Below, in pieces: positions 47,797 to 59,306 of a stretch of 64,000 nucleotides of DNA. The stretch lies in contig NZ_JADOVJ010000001.1 of NCBI RefSeq assembly GCF_015752315.1, positions 5,510,501-5,574,500 on the forward strand. Direction: 5' to 3'. Source of the stretch: Nocardioides luteus. Its GTDB lineage: Bacteria; Actinomycetota; Actinomycetes; Propionibacteriales; Nocardioidaceae. The translations under genes were made by a program, and so were the position numbers. Below the pieces are notes generated by a model. The model was not told the origin of the DNA. It did no database searches and saw only the letters and a list, made by a program, of their open reading frames with translations. How positions within the stretch are numbered: position 1 is the first letter of the stretch; each line of letters starts with the position of its first letter.

Positions 47797-48726
47797 GTGA
47801 CGAGCGATCCCACTGCCTCTCCAGCCACGCCGACCCCGCGAGAGCTGGTCGGCGCCCTGACCGGGTTCGGCCGCGGTCTGCTGCGCCCGCGCCGCCCCGA
47901 CCAGCGCCTTCTCGCCTCGATCACCGACGCCGGCCTGCCTCGGGGCGACCGGACGGTGACCGTACTCACGATGCCCCAGGTCCCGCGTACGCTGCCCGCC
48001 GGCGGCCTCATCGAGGGCGCCGGGCTCCGCCGGTCCGTGCGCAACGCGATGACCTGCTTCATCGTCAGCCATCCGGAGGCGACGTTCGTCGTCGACCCCT
48101 CCTACTGCCGCGATGCGCCCGAGCGCGCCCTGAGCGAGCTCCCCGGGATGCTGCGCCGGCTCGTGACACCGCCGGCCGACACCGTTCCGACGGTCGACTC
48201 GCTGCGAACCGCGCACGTCGAGCCCGACTTCGCCCTCCCGACCCATGCCCACTGGGACCACATCTGCGGCCTCCTCGACCTGCCCGGCCTCCCGGTCCAC
48301 ATGCGGACCACCGAGCGCGACTGGGTCCTCGGCCCCGGCCGGCCGCCCGTCGGGGGAGTGCGCCCGGCTCTGACCGATGGCCGGCCGGTGGAGACGTACG
48401 ACCTCGACGGCCCGCCCGTCGCCACCTTCACCGCCTCCCACGACCTGTTCGGGGACGGCTCCGTCCTGCTGGTCGAGCTCGCCGGCCATACGCCCGGCAG
48501 CATCGGCGTCCTCGCCCGCACCGCCTCCGGCTGGGTCCTGATCGCCGGCGACGCCGCCTGGCACTACGACCAGGTCGACCTGATCAGGCAGAAGCCTGCC
48601 TTCCCCGGCGACCTCGTCGACGAGGACCGCGACGCCGCCTTCGCCACCCTCCACCGCCTGCACCTGGCTCGCCATCTGATGCGGGTCGTCCCGACTCACG
48701 ACCACGACGCGTCCAGTCGGCTCTAA
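47797..48726 (+). CDS. Metallo-beta-lactamase-fold hydrolase
   Basis: MBL-fold protein (309 aa). The zinc-binding motif reads ALPTHAHWDHICGLLDLPG (HxHxDH with an inserted Trp), VELAGHTPGSIGVL provides the next His, LIAGDAAWHYDQ the Asp, and VVPTHDHDA the last His. It resembles glyoxalase-II/lactonase-like enzymes; the substrate is unknown. A TACGTT hexamer at 47785–47790 ends six bases before GTG 47797, so the mRNA is predicted leaderless. It is a distant relative of the lactonase-like gene at 22036. It ends in a hairpin at 48736. Confidence 0.84.
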   Translation: MTSDPTASPATPTPRELVGALTGFGRGLLRPRRPDQRLLASITDAGLPRGDRTVTVLTMPQVPRTLPAGGLIEGAGLRRSVRNAMTCFIVSHPEATFVVDPSYCRDAPERALSELPGMLRRLVTPPADTVPTVDSLRTAHVEPDFALPTHAHWDHICGLLDLPGLPVHMRTTERDWVLGPGRPPVGGVRPALTDGRPVETYDLDGPPVATFTASHDLFGDGSVLLVELAGHTPGSIGVLARTASGWVLIAGDAAWHYDQVDLIRQKPAFPGDLVDEDRDAAFATLHRLHLARHLMRVVPTHDHDASSRL

Positions 48727-48735
48727 AACGAGGAA

Positions 48736-48763
48736 GAGGCCCCCGACGGGAGCCTCTGACCTG
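48736..48763 (+). terminator. Terminator, first copy of a duplicated 28-bp sequence
   Basis: GAGGC and GCCTC arms enclose CCCCGACGGGA, where CCCG pairs with CGGG. It lies nine bases after the MBL gene stop. The entire 28-bp sequence recurs unchanged at 49769–49796. Confidence 0.75.
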
Positions 48764-48802
48764 CGGCTCTCGCTCGCCGCGCTCGAGCCTTCTCAGACAT
48801 CA

Positions 48803-48827
48803 TGGCCCCGCCGGATCGACGGGGCCA
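48803..48827 (-). terminator. Terminator after the secreted protein gene
   Basis: TGGCCCCG (48803–48810) pairs with CGGGGCCA (48820–48827) over a 9-nt loop, 17 bases past the stop of the minus-strand gene that ends at 48844. Confidence 0.68.
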
Positions 48828-48843
48828 CGAGCAGTATTGAAAG

Positions 48844-49551
48844 TCAGAACGTACGTCGCACCGTGACCGTGGTGGTCTTGCCACTTCGGATGTTCTTTGC
48901 GATCAGTACGGCCTTGGTGAACTTGTTGGTCCGCTGGAAGCCGGTGAAGCGGTGCCTGAACTCACCGATGTTCGTGTCAACGCCCACGTTGACGACCCTC
49001 GACTTCTCCTGGAAGCCGGCCGGAGTCCACAGACGTACGGTGAGGCGGTACTTGCCGAGCCGGTTCGCCACGCCCTCGACCCGGACAACGCCGGAGTCGC
49101 GGCGCACCGTGATCTGGGAGGACGGGCCCATGCCGATGACTCGGTAGGGGTTCTGGTCGACACGTCCGACGCAGACGACCGAGTAGTCGCCCGAGAAGTA
49201 CACGCCCATGACCGGCTTCGGCCAGGCGAGGGTGGACTTCGTGGTGTCGCGTACGACGCCGTCGACCGGGTGGAGCGTCGCCGGCTCAGTCGACGGATCG
49301 GACGGCTCGCTGTTGCCGACCATCGTGAATCCGGACCAGTTGGGCCTCTTCACGTCACGAATCACCGTCGTTCCGATGGTGCCGCCACTGGGCGAGCGCC
49401 GGGCGCCGACGGTGATGACACCAGCGCCACCCTCGCAAGCGCTTGTGACGTTGACAGACGGGGTGGTCGCAGCCTGCGCGGAACCACCGAGTGACAGGGT
49501 CGCTGCACCGAGCGCGAGGGCAGCGGCAGCAAGCGTGAACTTGCGGAGCAT
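48844..49551 (-). CDS. Secreted protein of unknown function
   Basis: Exported protein (235 aa) with a cleavable signal peptide (MLRKFTLAAAALALGAATLSLGGSAQA, cut after AQA). The mature chain is beta-rich: two Cys (SACEGG and VVCVG) may pair. Segments such as SSQITVRRDSGVVRVEGVANRLG and FTGFQRTNKFTKAVLIAKNIRSG suggest Ig-like or jelly-roll folds; I recognise no family. GAAGGAAG precedes ATG 49551, and the 257-bp upstream gap to tRNA-Ile holds its promoter. It ends at a strong hairpin. Confidence 0.76.
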   Translation of the reverse strand: MLRKFTLAAAALALGAATLSLGGSAQAATTPSVNVTSACEGGAGVITVGARRSPSGGTIGTTVIRDVKRPNWSGFTMVGNSEPSDPSTEPATLHPVDGVVRDTTKSTLAWPKPVMGVYFSGDYSVVCVGRVDQNPYRVIGMGPSSQITVRRDSGVVRVEGVANRLGKYRLTVRLWTPAGFQEKSRVVNVGVDTNIGEFRHRFTGFQRTNKFTKAVLIAKNIRSGKTTTVTVRRTF

Positions 49552-49768
49552 GGGTCTTCCTTCGAAGTCTAGGCGCGCTGCAACATGCGGCGCGCTTGCA
49601 TTGAAACACCCGTGCGGGTATCCGTCAGTCGATTCGACACACAGAACCCCAACAGCGCTCGTAGAGCAGGCTATGCAGCAGTGAACAGCTCGACCCCTGG
49701 GCCTCCGCCCAGCGGTTCCGGGCATCCTCGGGGCATCTGACGAAGGAGACGGCCCCGAAAACGAAGTC

Positions 49769-49796
49769 GAGGCCCCCGACGGGAGCCTCTGACCTG
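49769..49796 (-). terminator. Terminator of tRNA-Ile, second copy of the duplicated sequence
   Basis: The same 28 bp as 48736–48763, forming GAGGC/GCCTC stem with CCCG/CGGG extension. It lies 12 bases beyond the 3′ end of tRNA-Ile on the minus strand. Confidence 0.72.
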
Positions 49797-49808
49797 GTGA
49801 AACTGCTG

Positions 49809-49882
49809 TGCGCTTAGGAGGACTTGAACCTCCGACCCCCACATTATCAGTGTGGTGCTCTAACCGTCTGAGCTATAAGCGC
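49809..49882 (-). tRNA. tRNA-Ile (GAT)
   Basis: Minus-strand cloverleaf from 49882: acceptor GCGCTTA, TA, D arm GCTCAGACGGTTAGAGC, anticodon stem CCACA/TGTGG with loop CTGATAA (anticodon GAT), T arm GGAGGTTCAAGTCCTCC, closing TAAGCGC A. CCA is not encoded (CAG follows), unlike the tRNA-Ala and tRNA-Leu of this window. Confidence 0.95.
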
Positions 49883-49974
49883 AGGCGCCAACTGGGGGTG
49901 GAAGCCCCACCAGCAGGCGAGAGGAAACATTACCCGCCCGCCGCCCGCGGAACCAAAACGGTGACACCCTGCCC

Positions 49975-50023
49975 ACCCTGGGAAGGTCAGTCCGAACCTG
50001 GTTCGGATGAGCCTCCCCAGGGT
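49975..50023. repeat. 49-bp palindrome, left end of the DUF559 cassette
   Basis: Near-perfect inverted repeat centred at 49999: outer arms ACCCTGGG/CCCAGGGT (49975–49982 and 50016–50023) and inner arms TCCGAACC/GGTTCGGA (49991–49998 and 50000–50007). It ends 12 bases before the ATG at 50036. It shares 37 of 49 bases, by my hand alignment, with the palindrome at 50916. Confidence 0.88.
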
Positions 50024-50035
50024 TAGGGTTCCAGC

Positions 50036-51040
50036 ATGTCCGACTCGGAGGACCTGGCGGCGATCTTCGCGCGTGAGGATGCGGCTCGCTTGCTCGATGC
50101 TCAGCGGCGGATGCAGCACGGGGTCGCGAGCTACGCCCAGCTGACCGCTGGGGGGCTCAGTTGGGTCGACGTCGAGCGGGCGGTACGCCGCAACGAGCTG
50201 CGCCGGGTGCACCCTCGCGTCTACATCGACCACACCGGCCCGCTCACCTGGGAGCAGCGGGCCTGGGCAGCGGTGCTCTACGCCGACCCGGCCGTGCTCT
50301 GCCGGGACAGCCTCGAGGCGCCCAGGGGCCGTGACGACGGCCGGCCGATCCACGTCGCGATCGACCACTCCCGCAAGGTGATGCCTCAGCCAGGCATCGT
50401 GGTCCACCGGATGCGCGGGCTGAAGCTCAAGGCGTACGGTGGCATGCCGCCACGTCTCAAGGTCGAGGACAACGCTCTGGCGATGGCGAACGAGGCGGCG
50501 TCCGAGATCGACGCGATCGGGCGGGTTGCCGAGGTGGCGAGCAGGTCGTACGTCACCGCCGCCAGTCTCCAGGCGGCGCTGGACCGCGCGCACTCCCTAC
50601 GCCGGCGCAAACTCATCCAGGGATTGGTGGACGATCTGGCGTCGGGCACGCACTCTGTGCTCGAGCACGGCTACCTCACCAAGGTCGAGCGGCCCCACGA
50701 CCTGCCAGCGGGCAGGCGCCAATCTCCCCGGGTCGGTTCCACGGGAAACCAGCACCGCGACGTCGAGTATGAGGCGTACCGGCTGGTGGTCGAGCTCGGC
50801 GGTGCGCTCGGCCACGACTCCTGGCGAGACCAGGCTCGCGACGCGGACCACCAAGAACGGATGGCCCGGAAACCTGCGCCCATGCGGCGACACCTGCGAA
50901 GCATCATGCAAATGAAACCTGGGGAGGGCCATCCGAACCATGTTCGGACTGCCCTCCCCAGGTTGAGAGAAGCGGGTGCGGCTCAGTTCTCGGTGAGCTC
51001 GACCTCGACGCCACCGAGCAGGGCGGCGGCCATGTTGTAG
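50036..51040 (+). pseudogene. Truncated DUF559 / AbiEi-like protein gene
   Basis: The reading frame from ATG 50036 gives an N-terminal winged-helix, AbiEi-like domain (YAQLTAGGLSWVDVERAVRRNELRRVHPRVYIDHTGPL), a linker, and the beginning of a Vsr/DUF559 nuclease-like domain (VEYEAYRLVVELGGALGHDSW). After about 50850 the match is lost. In another frame the same stretch reads KNGWPGNLRPCGDTCEASC and stops at 50915, which looks like the original C-terminus, so a deletion with frameshift is inferred. The family motif VVELDG appears as VVELGG, a lost catalytic Asp. The read-through reaches 51040 and overlaps the DUF3566 gene by 58 bases. The restored stop directly precedes a 49-bp palindrome. Confidence 0.72.
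50916..50964. repeat. 49-bp palindrome, right end of the DUF559 cassette
   Basis: Inverted repeat centred at 50940: outer arms AACCTGGGGAGGG/CCCTCCCCAGGTT (50916–50928 and 50952–50964), inner arms TCCGAAC/GTTCGGA (50932–50938 and 50942–50948). It begins one base after the restored stop codon at 50913–50915. It may also terminate the minus-strand DUF3566 transcript. Confidence 0.88.
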
Positions 51041-51539
51041 AGGAACGCGGCGAGGGTGGCGACGGCGGTCATCAGGACGATGTTGACCACCGAGACGACC
51101 ATGGTGAAGCCCATGACGCGGGCGAGGCCGAGGTAGTCCTGCACGTTCCAGCCGGCGCTGGAGTCACCGACGACGTCCTGGACCGCCTGGTTGATCGAGT
51201 CCCAGACACCGGCGGCGCCGAGCACCGACCAGATGACGAAGACGGCGACGATCACGACGACGCTGAGCGCGATCGAGAGCAGGAAGGCCATCTTCATGAC
51301 CGACCACGGGTCGATCCGGCTCAGGCTCAGCCGGGCACGGCGGGCCGAGCCGCTGACCGCGGCCCGCTCCGCGCCGGCTGGGCCGGAGGTGCGGGCGGTC
51401 GAGGCGACCGCCGAGGTCGTACGCCTGGCAGCGTTGGCCACGGTGTCAGTGATCCGCTGGGTCACCGGCTGTGCTGCGGTCTCGTTCCGCTCGGTCATCG
51501 CGACTCCCCCAGTCGTGCTGTCGGCGGTGCGGTCCGTCA

Positions 51540-51540
<1 letters not shown>
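50983..51540 (-). CDS. DUF3566 membrane protein
   Basis: Membrane protein (185 aa) of the DUF3566 family, always found downstream of gyrA in actinobacteria. A 75-residue Thr/Ala-rich, probably unstructured N-terminus is followed by the conserved part: RARLSLSRIDPWSVMKMAFLLSIALSVVVIVAVFVIWSVL, then GLARVMGFTMVVSVVNIVLMTAVATLAAFLYNMAAALLGGVEVELTE. Two membrane helices. The function is unknown. The ATG shares its A with the gyrA stop (TGATG). The 3′ end overlaps the broken DUF559 reading frame, more evidence that that frame is not native. Confidence 0.92.
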
Positions 51541-54239
<2,699 letters not shown>

Positions 54240-54288
54240 GATTTCACTTTCTGCGTGCGTCTATCGGTATCTAGGGCCTCGGCGAGAC

Positions 54289-56379
54289 TCAGATATCGAG
54301 GAATCGGACGTCCTTGGCGTTGCGCTGGATGAAGGAGCGCCGTTCGGCGACGTCCTCACCCATGAGGATGGAGAAGATCTCGTCGGCGTGCGCGGCGTCC
54401 TCGAGGGTGACCTGCAGCAGCAGTCGCTGCGAGGGGTCCATCGTGGTCTCCCACAGCTCGTCGGCGTTCATCTCGCCCAGACCCTTGTAGCGCTGGACCG
54501 GGTTCTCCTTGGGGAGCTTCTTGCCCTGCTCGAGGCCGTCGCGCATGAGCGCGTCGCGCTCGGCGTCGGAGTAGACGAACTCGTGCTCGGCGGGCTTGTT
54601 CCAGCGCAGGCGGTAGAGCGGCGGCTGGGCGAGGTAGACGTAGCCCTGCTCGATCAGCGGCTTCATGAACCGGAACAGCAGCGTCAGCAGCAGCGTGTTG
54701 ATGTGGTGACCGTCGACGTCGGCGTCGGCCATCATCACGATCTTGTGGTAGCGCAGCCGGTTGATGTCGAAGTCGTCGTGCACGCCGGTGCCCAGCGCGG
54801 AGATGATCGACTGCACCTCCTGGTTGGCGAGCACCTTGTCGATCCGGGCCTTCTCGACGTTGAGGATCTTGCCTCGGATCGGGAGGATCGCCTGGATGCG
54901 CGGGTCGCGGCCGGACTTGGCCGAGCCGCCCGCGGAGTCACCCTCGACGATGAAGATCTCGCACTCTTCGGGGTTGGTCGACTGGCAGTCGGCGAGCTTG
55001 CCGGGCAGACCGCCACCGCCACCGATGCCCTTGCGGTTGCGGGCCAGGTCGCGGGCCTTGCGGGCCGCGATCCGGGCCGAGGCCGCGGCCATCGACTTGC
55101 GGATGACCTCCTTGCCCTCGGCCGGGTTCTGCTCCAGCCAGGCACCGAGTTGGTCGTTGACCGCGCCCTGCACGAAGCCCTTGACCTCGGTGTTGCCGAG
55201 CTTGTCCTTGGTCTGACCCTCGAACTGCGGCTCGCTGATCTTCACCGAGATGATCGCGGTGAGACCCTCACGGATGTCGTCACCGGTGAGCCGGTCCTCC
55301 TTCTTCTTGATCAGACCCCACTCCTCGCCCCAGCGGTTGATCAGGGTGGTGAGCGCGGCGCGGAAACCCTCTTCGTGGGTGCCGCCGCCGGGGGTGTTGA
55401 CCGTGTTGGCGAAGGTGTGGACCGACTCGTTGTAGGAGGACGCCTGCCACTGCATCGCGATCTCGACGCTCATCGGGTTGGGCGCCTTGTCGTCGGTCTC
55501 GGCCTCGAAGGCGATGATGCTGGAGACCGGGGTCTTGCGCTTGTTGAGGTGGTCGACGTAGTCGGCCAGGCCGCGCTCGTAGTAGAAGGACTGCTCCAGC
55601 ACCCGCTCGCCGTTACCGGTGCCGTGCAGCTCGTCGGCGCTGTCGGTGTCGGACTCGATGGTGCCGTCCTCGACGGCCTCGGCGATCGCGGAGGCCTGCG
55701 GACGCTCGTCGCGCAGCTCGATCCGCAGCCCCTTGTTGAGGAACGCCGTCTCGCGGAAGTGGCTCGAGATGGTCTCGAGGTTGTAGTCGGTCGACTCGAA
55801 GATCTCCGCGGAGGCGTTCCACGAGATCGTGGTGCCGGTGCGCTCACCCTCCTCGAGCTCGCGGACCTCGCGCAGGTCGTAGTCGGGTACGCCGCGGGTG
55901 AACTCCTGCTCCCACAGGCGGCCCCGGTTCTTGATCTCCATGTGGAGGTTGGTCGAGAGCGCGTTCACCACAGAGGAGCCGACACCGTGCAGACCACCGG
56001 AGACCTTGTAGCCGCCACCGCCGAACTTGCCGCCGGCGTGCAGGACGGTCAGCGCCAGGGTCGCGGCGGGGATCTCCTGGCCGGCCGCGGTGTCGGTCGG
56101 GATGCCCCGGCCGTTGTCGGCGACGCTCACCCAGCCGTCCTCGCGCAGCGTCACCTTGATGGTGTCGCAGTAGCCGGCGAGCGCCTCGTCGACCGCGTTG
56201 TCCACGATCTCCCAGATGAGGTGGTGGAGGCCGCGGGCTCCGGTCGACCCGATGTACATACCCGGTCGTTTGCGGACCGCTTCGAGTCCTTCGAGGACCT
56301 GGATGGCAGACGCGTCGTATGCGACTCCGTCGGCGGTCTGGTCGTCCGGCATGGGAGTCGTCTGGTCGGCAGCGGTCAC
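54289..56379 (-). CDS. gyrB: DNA gyrase subunit B
   Basis: ATPase subunit of gyrase (696 aa). The GHKL ATPase segment shows [60 protein letters not shown]. The Toprim part has [37 protein letters not shown] and [21 protein letters not shown], and the coumarin-type residues are unchanged as far as seen. GTG 56379 is preferred because ACAGGTGG lies 9–10 bases upstream and no such site is near ATG 56352; a still longer reading runs into the promoter region. It is followed by gyrA. Confidence 0.95.
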   Translation of the reverse strand: MTAADQTTPMPDDQTADGVAYDASAIQVLEGLEAVRKRPGMYIGSTGARGLHHLIWEIVDNAVDEALAGYCDTIKVTLREDGWVSVADNGRGIPTDTAAGQEIPAATLALTVLHAGGKFGGGGYKVSGGLHGVGSSVVNALSTNLHMEIKNRGRLWEQEFTRGVPDYDLREVRELEEGERTGTTISWNASAEIFESTDYNLETISSHFRETAFLNKGLRIELRDERPQASAIAEAVEDGTIESDTDSADELHGTGNGERVLEQSFYYERGLADYVDHLNKRKTPVSSIIAFEAETDDKAPNPMSVEIAMQWQASSYNESVHTFANTVNTPGGGTHEEGFRAALTTLINRWGEEWGLIKKKEDRLTGDDIREGLTAIISVKISEPQFEGQTKDKLGNTEVKGFVQGAVNDQLGAWLEQNPAEGKEVIRKSMAAASARIAARKARDLARNRKGIGGGGGLPGKLADCQSTNPEECEIFIVEGDSAGGSAKSGRDPRIQAILPIRGKILNVEKARIDKVLANQEVQSIISALGTGVHDDFDINRLRYHKIVMMADADVDGHHINTLLLTLLFRFMKPLIEQGYVYLAQPPLYRLRWNKPAEHEFVYSDAERDALMRDGLEQGKKLPKENPVQRYKGLGEMNADELWETTMDPSQRLLLQVTLEDAAHADEIFSILMGEDVAERRSFIQRNAKDVRFLDI

Positions 56380-56707
56380 CGGTGCGATCCACCTGTCATT
56401 TCGGTCCGGATACGGACGTGGTGTCGGTCGGGCATGCAACGGGCCGACCAGCGCCGGGGAAGTAAAACCTAGGACGATCGACCCAACCTCTATGTTACCC
56501 CGTAGAACCCCGGATTCCACGCACGCGGCCTGTCCTGAGGGGCAACTGTGACCGAAATGGCCGTCTGTACGTCTCCTGACGGTGTCTCTGCGCCCTCAGC
56601 AGGGGGCTCGGTGAGTCCCTATACGTCCACGGGGCGCTCAGAGCGGCAGATCGCGGCTCATGCGATGAGGCTCGAACACCTGTTCATGGCACGTTCTGGA
56701 GCCGCCC
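56380..56707 (-). promoter_or_regulatory. gyrB leader and promoter region (328 bp, no gene)
   Basis: No coding capacity is convincing here. A TAACAT hexamer (56497–56492, minus) with TGGAAT 16 bases upstream is the best promoter candidate and would give a 5′ leader of about 105 nt before GTG 56379. The leader includes TCCGGATAC and other small inverted repeats that could be involved in supercoiling-dependent control; this is unproven. Confidence 0.45.
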
Positions 56708-57292
56708 TCAGCCGTAGGTGTCGCGGGGTCCGCGGCCGTCGCGTACGCCTCGCGGACCCTTCTTCCACGAGGGGAGGTGCGGGCCGAGCACCTCGATGAC
56801 GAGGACGGTTCCGTGCCCGAGCTCCTCGTTGAGCCGCTTGACGAGGTTGGGCGCCAGCAGCTTCAGCTGGGTGGCCCATGCGGTCGAGTCGGTGCGGACG
56901 GACAGCTTGCCGTCGGCGTACGACTCCGGGGTGGTGTGGTCGGCGATCTCCTCGCCGACGATGTCGGGCCAGCGGGCCATCACGCCGTGGACCCGGAGCG
57001 AGGTGTCCCAGCCGTGGTCGTCGACCATCCGGCTGACCACCGAGTCGATGAGCTGGGGGTCGCGGTCGTCGGGGCGGGCGCCGGAGACCATGCCGCGTCG
57101 CGTCGCGCCGTCGGGCGGACGCCGCTTCTTCCGCATCCCGGCCTTGGGCGCGGGCATCTTCGCGGTCGCCCGGGTCAGGGACCGGGCGAGGTCGAGCCCG
57201 TCGGGGCGCTTCTCGGGTTCTTCCTCACCGCCTTCGGCGGTGGTCTCGACAGGCTCGAGGCCACTGCGTTCAGACCTCGGCTCGTCACTCAC
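56708..57292 (-). CDS. DUF721 (DciA-like) replication protein
   Basis: DUF721 family protein (194 aa), related to DciA, the bacterial DnaB-helicase loader, and typically found between recF and gyrB in actinobacteria. The C-terminal KH-like domain is visible: [75 protein letters not shown], followed by a short basic tail. The N-terminal 75 residues are charged and probably unstructured. Its segment [11 protein letters not shown] is encoded by a GGTGGTC-type repeat (57239–57263). GTG 57292 lies eight bases inside the end of recF. Confidence 0.92.
   Translation of the reverse strand: MSDEPRSERSGLEPVETTAEGGEEEPEKRPDGLDLARSLTRATAKMPAPKAGMRKKRRPPDGATRRGMVSGARPDDRDPQLIDSVVSRMVDDHGWDTSLRVHGVMARWPDIVGEEIADHTTPESYADGKLSVRTDSTAWATQLKLLAPNLVKRLNEELGHGTVLVIEVLGPHLPSWKKGPRGVRDGRGPRDTYG
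57239..57263. repeat. GGTGGTC-type repeat inside the DUF721 gene
   Basis: A diverged copy (GGTGGTCTCGACAGGCTCGA followed by GGCCA) in frame in the N-terminal region of DUF721, encoding residues about 10–18. The right arm is degraded to GGCCAC. Confidence 0.72.
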
Positions 57293-58433
57293 CGCGGGTC
57301 ACCTCGCCGGCCTTGACGTGGTAGCGGGCACCCGCGAGAGCGGCGGGTACGTCCTCGGGGACCGCGGCGGTGACCAGGACCTGCTCGGCGTCGGCGACCA
57401 GCTCGGCCAGCTGGACCCGCCGCTGGCTGTCGAGCTCGGCGAAGACGTCGTCGAGGATCAGGATCGGGTCGTCCCCGTCGGCCCGCAGCAGGTCGTACGC
57501 CGCCAACCGGAGCGCCAGCGCGAAGGACCAGGACTCGCCGTGGCTGGCATAGCCCTTCACCGGGAGCCGCTCGGCGCCGGCGCTGATGTGGAGGAGCAGG
57601 TCGTCGCGGTGGGGACCGACGAGACTGATGCCGCGGTCCAGCTCGTCCTTCTGACGCCTTGCCAGCTCCTCGAGGATGGCCTGGCGGAGGGTCTCGACGC
57701 TCGGGGCGGTGGTCTCGACAGGCTCGACCACCGGTTTGTAGGTGATCTCGGCGTCGTCGCGGCTGGCGCCGCGGGCGACCGTCTCATAGGCCTTGCCGAC
57801 GTACGGCTTGAGCGCCTCGACCAGGGAGAGCCGCTGGGAGAGGATCTCGGCACCGATGGTGGCGAGGTGGTCGTCCCAGACGGCCAGGGTGGCGAGCGCA
57901 CCCTCGCGCGCGGACCCGCGCGCGAGCCCGGCGGTCTTGAGCAGGGAGTTGCGCTGCTTGAGGACGCGGTCGTAGTCGCTGCGTACGCCGGCCAGTCGCG
58001 GGGCGCGCAGGATCATCAGGTCGTCGAGGAACCGCCGCCGGTCGGAGGGGTCGCCCTTGACGAGGGTGAGGTCCTCGGGGGAGAAGACGACGGTGCGGAC
58101 CAGGCCGACCAGGTCGCGGGTGCGGGGGAGCGGGCTCTTGTTGATGCGGGCCTTGTTGGCACGGCCGGCGTTGATCTCGACCTCGAGCGTCGCGGTGCGA
58201 CCGTCCCGCACGACGGCGGCGCGCACGACGGCCTGCTCGGCGCCGGCCCGGACGAGCGGGGCATCGGTGGCGACCCGGTGGGACTGCAGGCGGGAGAGGT
58301 AGTCGATCGCCTCGACCAGGTTGGTCTTGCCCTGGCCGTTGCGCCCGACGAAGGCGGTCACGCCCGCTTCGAGCGGGACCTCGACGTTCGGGTACGAGCG
58401 GAAGTCGTGCAGAGAGAGGTGTGAGACGTACAT
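57285..58433 (-). CDS. recF: DNA repair protein RecF
   Basis: SMC-like ATPase (382 aa) that loads RecA at gapped DNA. The Walker A motif is [18 protein letters not shown], the family segments [38 protein letters not shown] and [10 protein letters not shown] are present, and the ABC-type signature is [22 protein letters not shown], with Walker [13 protein letters not shown]. An 8-residue insertion VVEPVETT near 234–242, in the middle of the arm, is encoded by a perfect GGTGGTC-type repeat at 57708–57732. It is 29 bases from the divergent TM2 gene and overlaps DUF721 at its end. Confidence 0.94.
   Translation of the reverse strand: MYVSHLSLHDFRSYPNVEVPLEAGVTAFVGRNGQGKTNLVEAIDYLSRLQSHRVATDAPLVRAGAEQAVVRAAVVRDGRTATLEVEINAGRANKARINKSPLPRTRDLVGLVRTVVFSPEDLTLVKGDPSDRRRFLDDLMILRAPRLAGVRSDYDRVLKQRNSLLKTAGLARGSAREGALATLAVWDDHLATIGAEILSQRLSLVEALKPYVGKAYETVARGASRDDAEITYKPVVEPVETTAPSVETLRQAILEELARRQKDELDRGISLVGPHRDDLLLHISAGAERLPVKGYASHGESWSFALALRLAAYDLLRADGDDPILILDDVFAELDSQRRVQLAELVADAEQVLVTAAVPEDVPAALAGARYHVKAGEVTRGE
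57708..57732. repeat. GGTGGTC…GACCACC repeat inside recF
   Basis: Perfect 25-bp copy, arms GGTGGTC/GACCACC, in frame in recF and encoding the residues VVEPVETT. It is inside a region predicted to be a surface loop between helices of the arm. Confidence 0.9.
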
Positions 58434-58462
58434 CGGGTTTCCTCTCTCGTTAAGGTGCCTGC

Positions 58463-58885
58463 ATGACCCAGTCTCCCAACCCTTACGGCCCGCCTCCAGG
58501 GCAACCCGCCCTTGGCGAGCCGGCCGGGCCTTTCTACCTGTCGGTGATGGGCCAGGTCCATGGGCCCTACCCGGTCCAGCAGCTCGCCCAGATGGCTGCG
58601 GCGGGCCAGATCAAGTCGGACACCCCGGCGAGCCTCGGCACCGACCAGCAATGGTTTCCCGTGAAACAGATCCCCGGCGTCTTCTCGAGCCGGGAGTGGC
58701 TGATCACCCTGCTGTTCTCGATCTTCCTGGGTGGGTTCGGTGTCGACCGGTTCTACGTCGGTCAGATCGGGCTCGGTGTCCTCAAGCTGGTCACCTGTGG
58801 CGGCTTCGGGATCTGGTCGCTCATCGACATCGTGCTCGTCGCCATCAGAAAGTTCCCGGATGTCGACGGCAAACCCCTCGCCTGA
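58463..58885 (+). CDS. GYF-like plus TM2 domain protein
   Basis: Membrane protein (140 aa): a Pro-rich start, a GYF_2-like domain ([51 protein letters not shown]) and a C-terminal TM2 domain with two helices joined by the typical DRFYVG motif ([45 protein letters not shown]). The GYF part should bind Pro-rich peptides. ATG 58463; the gene is divergent from recF and overlapped at its 3′ end by a DUF2752 gene, a pair often seen in Nocardioides-like genomes. Function unknown. Confidence 0.87.
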   Translation: MTQSPNPYGPPPGQPALGEPAGPFYLSVMGQVHGPYPVQQLAQMAAAGQIKSDTPASLGTDQQWFPVKQIPGVFSSREWLITLLFSIFLGGFGVDRFYVGQIGLGVLKLVTCGGFGIWSLIDIVLVAIRKFPDVDGKPLA

Positions 58886-59306
58886 CCTGCGTCAACGCGT
58901 TGCGGCGGTGAGCTCCACGGAGGTCACCGCCGCCATCGGCGTCGGCGGGGTGGTGATCGCTGCGCTCCTGCCGGCCGGCGGCATCGAGGACGGCCCGGTG
59001 CTCTGCCCGTTCCGTGCACTCACCGGTCTGCCCTGCCCCGGCTGTGGCCTGACCCGGTCGTGGGTCTACCTCATGCACGGCGACATCGGCTCCTCGCTGG
59101 CGAGCAACTGGTTCGGTCCGGTGCTCGTCCTGGCCGTCGTCGTCCTGGCCGTGGTCTCGGTCCGCTCCCGGGTGGCCGGGAAGCGCCCTGCCGATCTCGA
59201 CAAGCTCGTGAAGAGCCCCGTCGTCCTCGGACTCTTCGCGCTCTTCATCACCTACGGCGCCGTGCGCCTGATCCTCACCCTGACCGGAGTCATCGACCCC
59301 ATCTAG
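58860..59306 (+). CDS. DUF2752 membrane protein
   Basis: Small membrane protein (148 aa) with the DUF2752 signature [27 protein letters not shown], a Cys-rich loop, between three helices. The function is unknown. ATG 58860 lies 26 bases inside the TM2 gene; GTG 58908, just after that gene ends, is the alternative, and neither has a strong ribosome binding site. The stop at 59306 abuts a GGTGGTC-type repeat that starts on its final base. Confidence 0.82.
   Translation: MSTANPSPDLRQRVAAVSSTEVTAAIGVGGVVIAALLPAGGIEDGPVLCPFRALTGLPCPGCGLTRSWVYLMHGDIGSSLASNWFGPVLVLAVVVLAVVSVRSRVAGKRPADLDKLVKSPVVLGLFALFITYGAVRLILTLTGVIDPI

Noticed and set aside
49555..49605. GCGCGC-containing repeat upstream of the secreted protein gene
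   Set aside because: Two similar GCGCGCT words only; expected by chance in this composition.
54388..56472. A 694-aa plus-strand frame opposite gyrB
   Set aside because: Antisense to gyrB, whose ATPase and Toprim motifs are intact; no motifs in the plus-strand frame.
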